Assembly: GCA_963920575.1 (NCBI GenBank)
Contig: OY986969.1
Location: forward strand, 20,941,288 to 21,005,287
Origin: Narthecium ossifragum
Lineage: Eukaryota; Streptophyta; Magnoliopsida; Dioscoreales; Nartheciaceae
Direction: 5' to 3'
Length of the DNA stretch: 64,000 bases
Shown: positions 21,240 through 30,750 of the stretch, piece by piece
How positions within the stretch are numbered: the first letter of the stretch is position 1
Layout: the number at the start of each line of letters is the position of its first letter
Made by a program: the position numbers and the translations under genes
The notes under the pieces: generated by a model
The model's database searches: none
Told to the model about the DNA's origin: nothing
Seen by the model: only the letters and a program-made list of their open reading frames with translations

Positions 21240-21690
21240 CTCTCTCAAATCTGACGTCGCAAGCAGCGGTTGCGGCGCCGGAACCCAACCCCACACCGTC
21301 AACGACACTATCTCCATCGGAACCCAACCGCGAGTTCCTCCTCTCTCAAATCCGACGCCGCAAGCGGCTCGATCTTCGCCGGCGGAAGATGAGAGGGGAT
21401 AGAAGAGGAAGATGACAGGAAGAGGAGAGGACCGGCGGCGGTGGTGGCGCCGAAACCCAACCCCACACTGTTAGCGACACTATCTCCATCGGAACCCAAC
21501 CCCGAGCTCCTCCTCTCTCAAATCCGATGCCGAAAGCGGCCCGATCTTCGCCGGCGAAAGATGAGAGGGGATAGAAGAGGAAGATGACAGGAAGAGGAGA
21601 GGACCGGCGGCGGTGGCGGCACCGAAACCCTGCCAACCCCACACCGTTAGTGACTCTATCTCCATTGAAACCCAACCCCGAGCTCCTCCT
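21240..21690. repeat. 172-bp tandem repeat, 2.5 copies
   Basis: The block GAACCCAACCCCACACCGTC...CTCCTCTCTCAAATCCGACGCC...AGATGAGAGGGGATAGAAGAGG is repeated with a step of about 172 bp (CCGGAACCC or CCGAAACCC at 21279, 21450 and 21622). It is GC-rich and codes in no frame I recognise. Confidence 0.85.
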
Positions 21691-22395
21691 CTCTCACTAT
21701 TCTCTTTTCTCTTTTTCAGTATTCTCTTTTCTCTTTTCACCATTCTCTTTTCTCTTTTTCATTGATGTTCACGAATGGGTTGGGTGTATTCTCTTTTCTC
21801 TTTTTCACTATTCTCTTTTCTCTTTTCCACTGATGTTCACGAATGGGTTTGATGTATTCTCTTTTCTCTTTTTCACAATTCTCTTTTCTATTTTCAACTG
21901 ATGTTCACGAATGGATTTGGTGTTCTTGAAAAAGAGAAAAGAGAAAAGAGAAAAGAGAAAAGAGAAAAGAGAAAAGAGAAAACTGAAAACTGAAAAGAGA
22001 AAACTGAAAAGAGAAAACTGAAAACTAAAAATAGAAAACTGAAAACTGAAAAGAGAAAAGAGAATACTGAAAATAGAAAAGAGAAAAGAGAAAAGAGAAA
22101 ACTGAAAACTGAAAAGAGAAAAGAGAATACTAGAATGCAATACATTCACTCATCATTCTCTTTTATGGGTTTTCTCTTTTTTACGGATCAAATACTGCAA
22201 TCAATTCGTGAACATCATTGAAAAAGAGAAAAGAGGAAACTGAAAACTGAAAAGAGGAAACTGAAAATAGAAAATAGAAAATAGAAAATAGAAAATAGAA
22301 AAGAGAAAACTGAAAACAGAAAAGAGAAAACTGAAAACTGAAAAGAGAAAAGAGAATACTGAAAAGAGAAAAGAGAATAATGTGTCCAGAAGAGC
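21690..22395. repeat. CTTTT-type and GAAAA-type pentamer/hexamer arrays, head to head
   Basis: 21690-21900 is rich in CTCTTTTCTCTTTT on the plus strand, interspersed with GATGTTCACGAATGG at about 21765, 21830 and 21899 (a step of about 65-70 bp). From 21925 the same motif runs in the opposite sense (GAAAAGAGAAAA) to 22135, and again at 22225-22380. The two senses could pair into a long foldback. The apparent Phe/Ser-rich reading frames are by-products of the repeat. Confidence 0.9.
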
Positions 22396-22622
22396 CAATG
22401 TGATTTCTTCGGATACAGGAAGCTTCTTTTTCTTCCTTTTTGTTGGGCCAAAGGCTTAAACAAAGTTACAGGGAATGAGGATTCTTCAGTACTTGATGCA
22501 ACACTACAGCCAGCATCCTATTTGTAGTATTCTTAGGATCCCTTCTCCTTCTGAACCCCTTAAGCTTCATCTACTGATCTTTCCCTCATCTTTGAAATAG
22601 TTACACACCCATCAAGGCCAAC

Positions 22623-22912
22623 GTGGAATCCTCGCACGTCTCCAACATCCACATTGATGACAACGATGACGACGACACCAACATGCAAGCTATCAAGCAT
22701 GGCGGCAGCATCTTGTCACACAAGTGGAACGACGCGTTCCTCCTTGTTTGCATCACAGGGCTCGTCGTCGACCCCCTCTTCTTCTACGCCTTGTCGATAA
22801 GTGGACCTCGTGCCTGCCTCTTCTTTGACGAATGGCTCATCGTCACCGTGACCACGCTCCGGTGCATGACGGACGGTGTGCATGTCTGGAACATGTGGCT
22901 CCGACATGGTGC
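22623..22912 (+). pseudogene. Fragment of a cyclic-nucleotide-gated channel (CNGC2/4-like) exon
   Basis: The plus-strand frame contains KWNDAFLLVCITGLVVDPLF, FYALSISGPRACLFFDEWL and VTTLRCMTDGVHVWNMWL. This is the S1-S2 region at the N-terminus of plant CNGC channels. The wording VDPLFFYALSIS, CLFFDEW and LRCMTD..HVWNMWL is closest, from memory, to the CNGC2/DND1 subgroup. The intact protein is a Ca2+-permeable plasma-membrane channel of about 700 residues; only about 95 are here. The frame then runs into low-complexity R/G sequence. Upstream (22560-22640) may contain more of the gene's N-terminus (acidic HIDDNDDDDTN). No pore or CNB domain follows, so this is a captured or leftover piece, not a gene. 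Confidence 0.75.
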
Positions 22913-22984
22913 AGCGCAACGCGGGAGAAGGGCGGCGGGGCAGCAGAGTGGCTGTCGACTACTGGACATCCAAGAAGGGCTTCT

Positions 22985-23105
22985 TCTTAGAGGGACGGGG
23001 AGAGGGCAGGGACAGGGAGAGGGCAGGGATGGGGAGAGGAGGGGGAGGGGGAGGGGGAGACGAAAAGAAAGGGGGAGGGGAGGGGGAGAGGGAGGGAGAC
23101 AATGG
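22985..23105 (+). repeat. G-rich purine tract
   Basis: Repeated GGGAGAGGGCAGGGA and GGGGGAGGGGGAGGGGG runs give more than ten G-runs of three or longer in 120 bp on the plus strand. This is the pattern expected of G-quadruplex-prone or triplex-prone DNA. Confidence 0.8.
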
Positions 23106-23377
23106 AGTTGTAGTTGGGATTAGGATATGAGTTATTAGAGGGGTAAAAAGGTCATCAAAAAAATATAACCAACCATAACTATCCATAACTGATGTAAAAT
23201 GGTGTTAAGACCTTAAATCTGATGATATGGGTGTACCCATCAACAAGTTTCACAAATTTGATGTAAACACCAATTATCTATTTTTTTTTTAAATATGCTA
23301 GTGAAGTGGAGGGATGGTGGAGTAGCGTTGAGGATAAGAGCGTTGATCTGTGTACATGACTGAAACCATGTATGTTA

Positions 23378-24050
23378 CATGTTAGGATCTAGAAGAGAGG
23401 AGGAAGAAGAAGAAGAAAGCACAAACACAAGATTTACGTGGTTCACCCCAGAATAGGGCTACGTCCACGGAGTCGCTGGAGGTTTTTCACTATCTCAGAG
23501 GCAAAGAGCCAATTACATGATACAATGACGGCCGCCCATACACACCCTCATATCCTAGGGTTTCGGCACATAGGATATAGAAAATTACATAAACTACCCC
23601 GTCAGCTCTGCGTAGTGCGTCATGGTCGGGTCCGGAATGATCATGCTCCACAAACTCAACAAACACGCGGTCTAAGCGGTAGTGAAGTACCGACTGATTG
23701 TTCTAATCCATTGACACCTCACTACCGATAGAATATATCAATCAATCGGTATCTCATCACGAATTGAATCTACTAATGATTGGATCGATAGTGAGGTACT
23801 GATTGGTTAACCTAATCCATCGATACTTTGGAATAGATGAATTAATCGGTACCTCACTACCGATCATGTGACATGTGCATTACACACACCACGTGGTCAT
23901 GTACACAAATGCATTATACATATCACGTGACTATGTACCTCACTATCGATCATGTGGTATGTGCATTACATATACCACGTGATCATGTACTTTATTACGA
24001 GGATAATGAGTTTCTTCTCGTACCCTGATTTCAAGTTTTTAATTTATTAT
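23378..24050 (-). repeat. Probable copia LTR remnant
   Basis: The minus strand carries GGTGAACCACGTAAATCTTGTG (split here as GGTGAACCACG then TAAATCTTGTG), a wording common in the U5 part of plant copia LTRs, and ends ..AGATCCTAACA at 23378. The other end is unclear. The outer part (23640-24000) contains repeats of GGTACCTCACTACCGAT and of ACCACGTGGTCATGTAC with CACGTG cores. No coding sequence or partner LTR is visible. Confidence 0.4.
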
Positions 24051-24523
24051 TAGTCAAGTCATCATTTACTCTGGCTTGAGGCCAATAGTACATTTCTAAT
24101 AAAAGTCTCGCCCAAAAGTAAAGGTTGAGATTCAAAGGAAAGGTTGAGATTCACAAACCAAGTTTCATGTTTTGTTTTTTGTTCGACCGAAACGAAACTT
24201 GGAACCTTGCCTAAAAGTTAGAATTTAGCTGCATTACAGTGGTGGATTAAAGCAAACTTGTTACTCAAAAGTACAACAACAACAACAACAAGCAGCTCCT
24301 TGAAAACTCAAAAGCTTAAACAAACTAACACTGCATTGGTTTAAGAGAAACACCTCAAATGTACTTATATTTCCAAAAACCCCAAACTCCTATACTATTT
24401 GGATATCATATCCGGCTCTCATCCACGGAAAAACGGAAGCATACGTAGGCGGTAACCATATCTATACCGGTAATTCCACCGTCCCGACCCGAATCTCCCA
24501 GTAATTGTTTATTATATTGTTAA
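24051..24523. other. Intergenic, no gene seen
   Basis: AT-rich DNA downstream of the F-box gene. It has a short (AAC)n run at about 24273-24290 and presumably the gene's 3' untranslated region and polyadenylation site, which I cannot place. Confidence 0.5.
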
Positions 24524-24526
24524 TTG

Positions 24527-25600
24527 TTAGAGGCGGAGGGCGGCGGCGGAGTATACGAACCCGGCGAACTCCGGCGGGGTCTCCACCGGCGTCCACCTTC
24601 CCGCTGCCGTGTCCACCACCCACCCTCTACTCCCCCCGGTTCCATCTCCGGCCATCACGAAAACCTTCCCTTCTCCAATCCGCACACCGCATCCCCTCCC
24701 CTTCACCGTCTCCGGTGCCCCTCCTCCTCCGCGGCAGCCGCACTCTATGTACCTCACTGTCCCCTCCGCCGCCTCGTAGAACGCCGCGCTCGGCCCGACA
24801 CCGGCGGCGCCCCCGCCGCCCCAGATTTCGTCCTCCTTGATCCACGCGTTCTTCGCCGGGTCGAACCACTCCGCGCCCGGCTCGAACCGCCCCTGCGACT
24901 CGGTCTTGTATCCGCTCACCGCCCAGAAACGGCCGCCGATGGCGACGCCGACGCACTCGTCCCGCTCCTCCGCCATCGTTGGCAGCGGCGCCCACTCGTC
25001 CTCCACCGGGTCGTATGCCTCCGCGGTGTTGAGGGCGTTCTTGCTGGCGTCGTGCCCGCCGGCGACGTACACGCGGCCTCCGGCAGCGGCGCACGCGAAG
25101 AAGGACCTGGCCGCCGCCATCGGCTGCCCATCGCGCCACCGCCCCGCCGAGGGGTCGAACACCGCCACCCCCGCGGCCGCCTCCAGCGTCGCCGGGTCCC
25201 AGCCCCCAACGACCACCAAGGACCCCCCGGCCGCCGCACACTGCGCGAACATCCCCACCTCGGGGCCGCCCGAGACCCGGTGCCAGGTCCCCGCCGTCGC
25301 GTTGTACACCCCCAGCACGCTCGTCATCGGCGCGGTGAACGCCTTCCCCCGGTCCTTCGCCTCACCACCACCTTCAACATCGTCCACACCGGATGGGCCC
25401 TCCACGAGGGCTTGGACGAAGAAGACGAGGTCCTCGGCGGCGCCGATCCGGTGGCGGTGGCGGTTAAACACCGGCCCCGCGACCAAATCCCGCCACTCCC
25501 GGCACACGTGCCGGAGCGCCGGGTGGTTCCGCAGCGGCACACGTGCGAGGCAGTCCAGACCCAACTCGTCAGGCAAACCAGGTATCAAAGCACCCTCCAT
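24527..25600 (-). CDS. F-box/kelch-repeat protein (KISS ME DEADLY type)
   Basis: A single-exon, GC-rich gene of 357 codons. I chose the ATG at 25600 (MEGALIPGLPDELGLDCLARV) because family members start with M..LIPGLP; an in-frame ATG six codons upstream is possible. Residues about 5-45 form the F-box, which binds SKP1 in an SCF ubiquitin ligase. About 90-330 hold kelch repeats with GG and spaced Y/W residues (VVVGGWDP, VYVAGGHDASKNALNTAEAYDP, EWAPLPTMAEERDECVGVAIGGRFWAVSGY). These would form the substrate-binding propeller. In Arabidopsis close relatives target phenylalanine ammonia-lyases and type-B response regulators, so a role in phenylpropanoid or cytokinin control is a family-based guess. 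The frame is intact and of normal length. It stands alone between repeats. Confidence 0.94.
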   Translation of the reverse strand: MEGALIPGLPDELGLDCLARVPLRNHPALRHVCREWRDLVAGPVFNRHRHRIGAAEDLVFFVQALVEGPSGVDDVEGGGEAKDRGKAFTAPMTSVLGVYNATAGTWHRVSGGPEVGMFAQCAAAGGSLVVVGGWDPATLEAAAGVAVFDPSAGRWRDGQPMAAARSFFACAAAGGRVYVAGGHDASKNALNTAEAYDPVEDEWAPLPTMAEERDECVGVAIGGRFWAVSGYKTESQGRFEPGAEWFDPAKNAWIKEDEIWGGGGAAGVGPSAAFYEAAEGTVRYIECGCRGGGGAPETVKGRGCGVRIGEGKVFVMAGDGTGGSRGWVVDTAAGRWTPVETPPEFAGFVYSAAALRL

Positions 25601-25692
25601 GTACTTTAAGATTCCCACACTCCTACACTAGAGAAGCTGATAGCTATAGCAAAACGCTTTATAATTTTGAGTTAAGGAGAGGCGAAGAGGAG

Positions 25693-25704
25693 CAATATAT
25701 ATAG
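25693..25704 (-). promoter_or_regulatory. TATA box and CT tract of the F-box gene
   Basis: The minus strand reads CTATATATATTG about 95 bp upstream of the chosen ATG, with a (CT)n run (plus-strand GA repeat, 25704-25716) directly upstream. Spacing fits a transcription start near 25665. Confidence 0.65.
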
Positions 25705-25849
25705 AGAGAGAGAGAGGCAGCTAGCTGGGAAGATGGATGGGGGTATGGGATATGGATATGGATATGGAACATAGGACATTCTGATCTGGGATTGGACTTA
25801 TGGATTGGAGAAGCCATTTTAATGCCATGCCATAAATCATATATAAAAA

Positions 25850-26745
25850 AAATTAAGGTTAAAATCATATTAGTCCATCAATATTTATTCTAATTTTACA
25901 TTAGTCTAGATTTCTTACAATACCACGTGCCCTGCTCAACACAGAGGACTTCACAAACAGTCTGCCTTCAACGGGGTATTTTAGTCATTTCAGTCTCTTA
26001 ATCCTTGGTGTATTTTGAGGAACTCGTAAAATCCTCATGGTTTCTGGCTTTTAACTTATTGGGTGGCTGAGATGATGGTTGTATGGATGTGTGAATGTGA
26101 CATGCATGGGATAAGACATGTAGGATTGATCTGTGTTGAGATGGAGAGTAAGGTGATATGGATCAAAGTCTTCTAGAAGGATAGGATAAAGCTGGGAGTA
26201 ACTATAGTACAGGTCTGTGGTGGCCCGGGTGCCTGGGCATAGGAATAGAAAGAAGGTGGTCTTTTTTTCTTTCGAGTCCCTGGATCCAAACCTTTCTCTA
26301 CGTTAATGGATGTTTGTGTAATCTTTTGAGTCTCTGGATCCGATCCTTTTTGCCTTTTTAAAGATGTTTGTGTAGGGAAAACCCCCAATTTGTAATATTG
26401 ACCCATACTTTGCTTGTGTAAAACTAGGGTGATTGAGTTTTGATATTAAGAGGAGGTAACTCAATTGAGACGTCTTGGTTTTTGATGATACTTTAATTAC
26501 TAGTTCAACTATGCATGTGGGGGATGGGCAGCATCATGCATGCTTGCTTTGATTGGTTTACTAGTTGATTGAATGGGTCAGTGATATTAATTATGTTTTA
26601 ATTACGAGTTCAACTATGCATGTGGGGATGGGCCGCATCATGCATGTTTTTTTTTCTCCTTCATTGGTTTTCTAGTTGATTGAGTGGATAAGTGATACTA
26701 CGAATGTAGGAGGGTGTTGATGGTTGAAGGAAAGCTAAATGCAAC
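25850..26745. other. Intergenic DNA upstream of the F-box gene, with a 105-bp duplication
   Basis: No gene is visible. About 26485-26700 holds a tandem duplication: TTCAACTATGCATGTGG is at 26504 and again at 26609, followed in both by GATGGGC.GCATCATGCATG and by CTAGTTGATTGA. A shorter echo (GAGTC.CTGGATCC) occurs at 26273 and 26328. Confidence 0.7.
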
Positions 26746-29700
26746 TGTTGCAGAAAAATTGTACCCGACATGGATACGTGATCGCCATGCACGTGAGGTG
26801 TGTCAATCGTAGCGCAAGGTTATCAGAAGGGTATATGGATTCAGCCGTATCTCAATGAAGAGGACTTTTGGAGAATTTAAGTCTACATAAAAGACGGATC
26901 TTTTTTTTGGGTTTTTTTGGTAATAGGATTGCTACTGACTAGGGATACTGATCTTAGAGAAAAATTACTCTACTCTTAGGGTTGATTGAGCTACGCCTAG
27001 AGTGCACTAGTCTACTCCTATGGGCGATTACGTTACTCTTAGAGTAATTGAGCTACTCCTAAAGTTATTGTGCTACTCCTAAAGTTATTGTGCTACTCCT
27101 AGGTAGAAGAGAAAGCAACTAAAACATAACATGAAAGTTAACTACTTATGTGAGGACCCGTACCTCCAACCCGGTCCGACCGCGTTAGGTCGAGGGTCTG
27201 GGTTTGTGCTTTGGCTCGGTTGGCCTTCGGATGCGATCGGTTGATCGCATCGCTGTTTTTGACCCAAGTGGCATTTTGGTAAATATGCTCCCTAGTGGTC
27301 AGTTTCACACCCGCGTTGTACACATGGCCTTTGATTGATGTATGTGTTTTATTAGAACCTTAAGGGTGCTTTCGATCGAAAGATCGGAGCTTGATCGGGA
27401 GAGATCGAATCGGACGGCTGTGATTGATTCCAGCTTTCTATTTAAGCTCCTTCTTTCTCTTTCTTTTCCTTTCCTTCCTTCTCCTGCCGTTCTCTCTTCT
27501 CTCTCTCTCTCTCTCTCACTCACTCACTCTCTCCTGCGGCTGAGCTAGGGCTTGGAGGCGCGGCTTTCGAGGAGCGGATTCCGGCGATCGGAGTTGGGGG
27601 ATGCGTGGAGGAGCTGCCCTACTTCATCACGTAGGTGTTTCTACCTCGATCTTGCGATCGGGTTCTCCTAGGATAGGTTTATTGTGCTTTCGCTGTAGGA
27701 ATACTTGATAGAATGTTATGTAACTTGTAGCATGTGTGGTATAGCTTGCTTTGAGTTTTCCTACCGTGTGATTTCCGTATTTTATCAGCTGAATCTCGTA
27801 TTGCCGCCGTTTATCGGTTTTCGACCGTTTTGACCTAAATTGGCGATTTAACCGTCAAAATCGTAATTTCTTCGCACCATTGGTTTTCCTATCGTTGATT
27901 ATGCATGCTTGCAAAGTTTCATCAACTTCCAACAAGATTTGATCATTAAAATTTAAGAAACGCTTCTTTCATGCCTGACGGTCGACCGTCGTATCTACCG
28001 TCGCGCTCTGTCGCGTTTTTGGCCTCCCACGGTCGATGCCCCGATCGACCGTGGTTCCTTCTTCTTTTTCATTCCGCCTCACGGTCGACCGTCAGATCGA
28101 CCGTCGCATCGTCCGTGAGGCTCTGTCCCGATTTGGATCTCCCACGGTCGATGCACCGATCGACCATGGCCCTTATGCTTTTCCCTCGATTGACCCCCAC
28201 GGTCGACCATAGGATCGACCGTGGCATCAACCATGGCCTCACGGTTGACCGTCGGATCGACCGTTGCATGGACCGTGGGCCACTGAGCTGTGTTTGTTGG
28301 TTTCCTTCGATTGATTTTCATCCATGATAGATACCCAATCATGTTAGGAAGCATACACGTCGTTTTCATGGGATTTCCGAGGGATTTCTATTGAGATTGG
28401 GAATTGAATTGGGCGTTTGTCTTTTTGGTGGATTTATGGATGGGTGTGCATTTAAATACTTAGTTGAATGATATATTTAAATGCTTATTGTTGCTTAACC
28501 GTTAGCTAGCTATGAGTGCTAGCTAATGTGGAATTGTCGAACCTTAGCCTGATGCCAGCGTGTGCCGAGGGCTATTGTATAAATGTTGGCCAGTTATCTG
28601 CGGGGTAACTGTGGAACCTTAGTCTGTCAGGTGCAAGAGGGCACTGAAGACTATTGTATATCTGTGTTTATTGCTTTGCTCTAATCTTTGTTTGGTTAGT
28701 GTAGACTATCTGTATTCGAAGCCTTTGTTATGCTCACCCCTTTGGCTAGCTGCAGGCTATGCCTGGTCTTGTATGATTATTGTCATGTTGTTGCATGTCT
28801 ATATCTCGTTATCTGTGCCTGAGCATTGCATGCATCTTGATTGCATTAGAGGCATATGAGGTTAGGCGGGCAATGGGTTGATCGCCGATCCGAGGCTCTC
28901 GGGTAGCTCGGATCTTGCCTTAGGACCGTGGCTGGGTAGTCAGGATTAGGGTGTGATTGTATAATTGAATCTCATATGATTGAGGATTTGCGATAGTTGA
29001 CTCTGATCACTGGTTTGAGGTTTAGAGGTCGTGTTGTCTTCCCAAGGCTAAGTACTAAGGATGGTTGTCGATGTGTTCCCGACGTGGTCCCCAAGGCATG
29101 GTATTCCTGCTTGGGTAAGGGTGATCCTGCATGTTACTGTTCCTTGGCCTCTTGGTAACATGTTCATGAGAGAGGTTTCATGACATGAGTCCTTGGGACA
29201 TCGATAGGGTTATGGGGCCCGTGGCATCCGTTAGACTTGAACGGGGAGACAACACTGTTGTTGATTTCCTCCCTTCTGTGTGTCGTAGAGTAGAACCCTA
29301 CTGAGCTTATCTCTCACTCCTACCCGGGCTGCGTTTGCGGGTGCATGCGTCAGTTCTTCTTCAGTAGAGCCGGCGGGATCAGCTTTTGGCGGCGCGACTA
29401 CGTCCAGAGGTGTTTGAGGTTGCTGCAGGACGACTGTTGTACTCTTGGTGGACTTTGTGTATTATATACATCTTCGATGATTTTTTTGGATGACTTGTAT
29501 AATATCTTTCCTTTGGAGGATTTTGATAAGAATTTTGTATCAGTACAACTTGATGTATTTATAAATTGAATTTCTGTTTCACCTCTAGAATATAAATTGT
29601 TTAAATTTATCTGTCTTTTCTGCTTTGTGTCGCACCAATTGGAGATGAATAGTGATATGAACCCTCATGCCTCGTCCTGGATGGGTTTTCTGGGTCGGGG

Positions 29701-30713
29701 TGTGACAACTTAATTCCTTTGAAACAACAATTGATTGATTACAGCTTCGATGAAAGTTGCTACGAGTATCAGCTAGTAGAAAAATACAGTGGCTAAAGCT
29801 AGAGCAGTAGTAGTAATGAAAAGTCTAGTTTTAGTCGGGTATCCTTTTCTCTTCTTTCTTTAAAGCTTTTATACTTCAGATTGCCGTCACCACATGGTCA
29901 TCGCTAGCCATAGTGCACGACCAATGACCCACGACTCCTCATGGTTCCCATCATGGGTCGAATCTCGCTACCGTGTTGACACGTGGTCCCACAAGGATAA
30001 CCGCTCGGCTACTTTATGGCTCCACTTCCCACTCTTTCGCTTTAGGAGATTAGTTGGGTAGATCGTGGGGTTGCAGTGGTCCCGATGTACTCCTGATGGT
30101 CCGGCTTCATCTATTGTCTCGACCTTGAACTTGCTCAGCTTCGAGACTATGGCTTGATATGACGCTTTGGCCTCGAGATTGCTTAGTCTCTTGACCTCGA
30201 GGTCCTCGACCTCAAGGTAGCTTAGTGTCTCGACTTCGAGGATACACAATTCCCGGACTCGAGACTTCATGCGTTGCTTCGACTTTGGGGTCGCTTGATT
30301 TCGATATCAATGCTCTCTCAAGGTACCTCAACCTCGAGGTCGTTCGAGTTTGAGATTGATGATGTCAGCTTCAGTACCTGTTTTATTTATGCCAGGGTCG
30401 AGTGATAGGATAGCTTGATGCCTCGAATGCCGCATTGTTGGATCGCATCATCATAAATGCGGAGGCGGAGTGATAATGGGGTTTGAACCCGGATGCCGAG
30501 TGGCATTTAATGCGCCTACTCCCATTGGCCGATGCTTTTTTTTCGTGTGGGCTTGTATGCGACGGCCCCACTAGCCTCGTCGCCGATTCACCCACTTGTT
30601 GCACCTATAAGGTGTCGTAGGTACGATGATTGAGGCTCGATGAATGGGTACCACGTGCTTGTCTTGATGATGGATGTGCGTCAGTCGATACTTGAGTATT
30701 TTTCTCGGTAACA
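26746..30713 (-). repeat. 3' LTR of element D (interrupted)
   Basis: It reads TGTTGCAGAAAAATTGTACCCG ... (first 20 bases fixed at 26746) to TTTTCTCGGTAACA at 30713, next to a polypurine tract. It aligns with 41533-45271. Without the solo LTR inside it is about 1.4 kb. It contains a run of TACTCCTAGAGTA-like palindromes (26960-27105) and a cluster of CTCGAG-type palindromes (30115-30360, for example GACCTCGAGGTC). Confidence 0.9.
27149..29707 (+). repeat. Solo LTR of family B (copy 2) in the 3' LTR of D
   Basis: Starts TGTGAGGACCCGTACC, ends GGGTCGGGGTGTGACA, and is flanked by a perfect ACTTA duplication (27144-27148, 29708-29712). It is 2559 bp, with no internal region attached. The palindrome array lies at 27975-28275 and the shared TAGAGTAGAACCCTACTGAG block at about 29287. 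A CT-rich tract follows a TATA-like TATTTAAG at about 27440. Confidence 0.96.
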
Positions 30714-30736
30714 CAATTGCCCCCCTTTTTGTCCAG
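30714..30736 (-). other. Polypurine tract of element D
   Basis: The minus strand reads GGACAAAAAGGGGGGCAATTG just before the LTR start TGTTACCGAG. This fixes the element's orientation. Confidence 0.85.
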
Positions 30737-30750
30737 TGACGTGATTCGAA

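Larger units (their letters stand above)
21163..23220. mobile_element. Candidate TIR element carrying a host gene fragment
   Basis: AGATTTAGGTCCTTAACACC (21163 onward, 28 bp in all to 21190) is repeated in inverted form at 23193-23220 with only a few differences. Between the arms lie 172-bp tandem repeats, a long CTTTT/GAAAA region, a fragment of a channel gene and a G-rich tract. This resembles a Pack-MULE or similar non-autonomous element that picks up gene pieces. No transposase is inside, the outer ends are uncertain and I cannot show a target duplication. Confidence 0.5.

Noticed and set aside
21808..22463. Phe/Ser/Leu-rich frames that look like membrane proteins
   Set aside because: They are direct translations of the GAAAAGAGAAAA repeat.
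24524..25631. Long plus-strand frames of 264 and 361 residues opposite the F-box gene
   Set aside because: They are P/R-rich shadows caused by high GC at third positions. The minus-strand protein has an F-box and kelch repeats.
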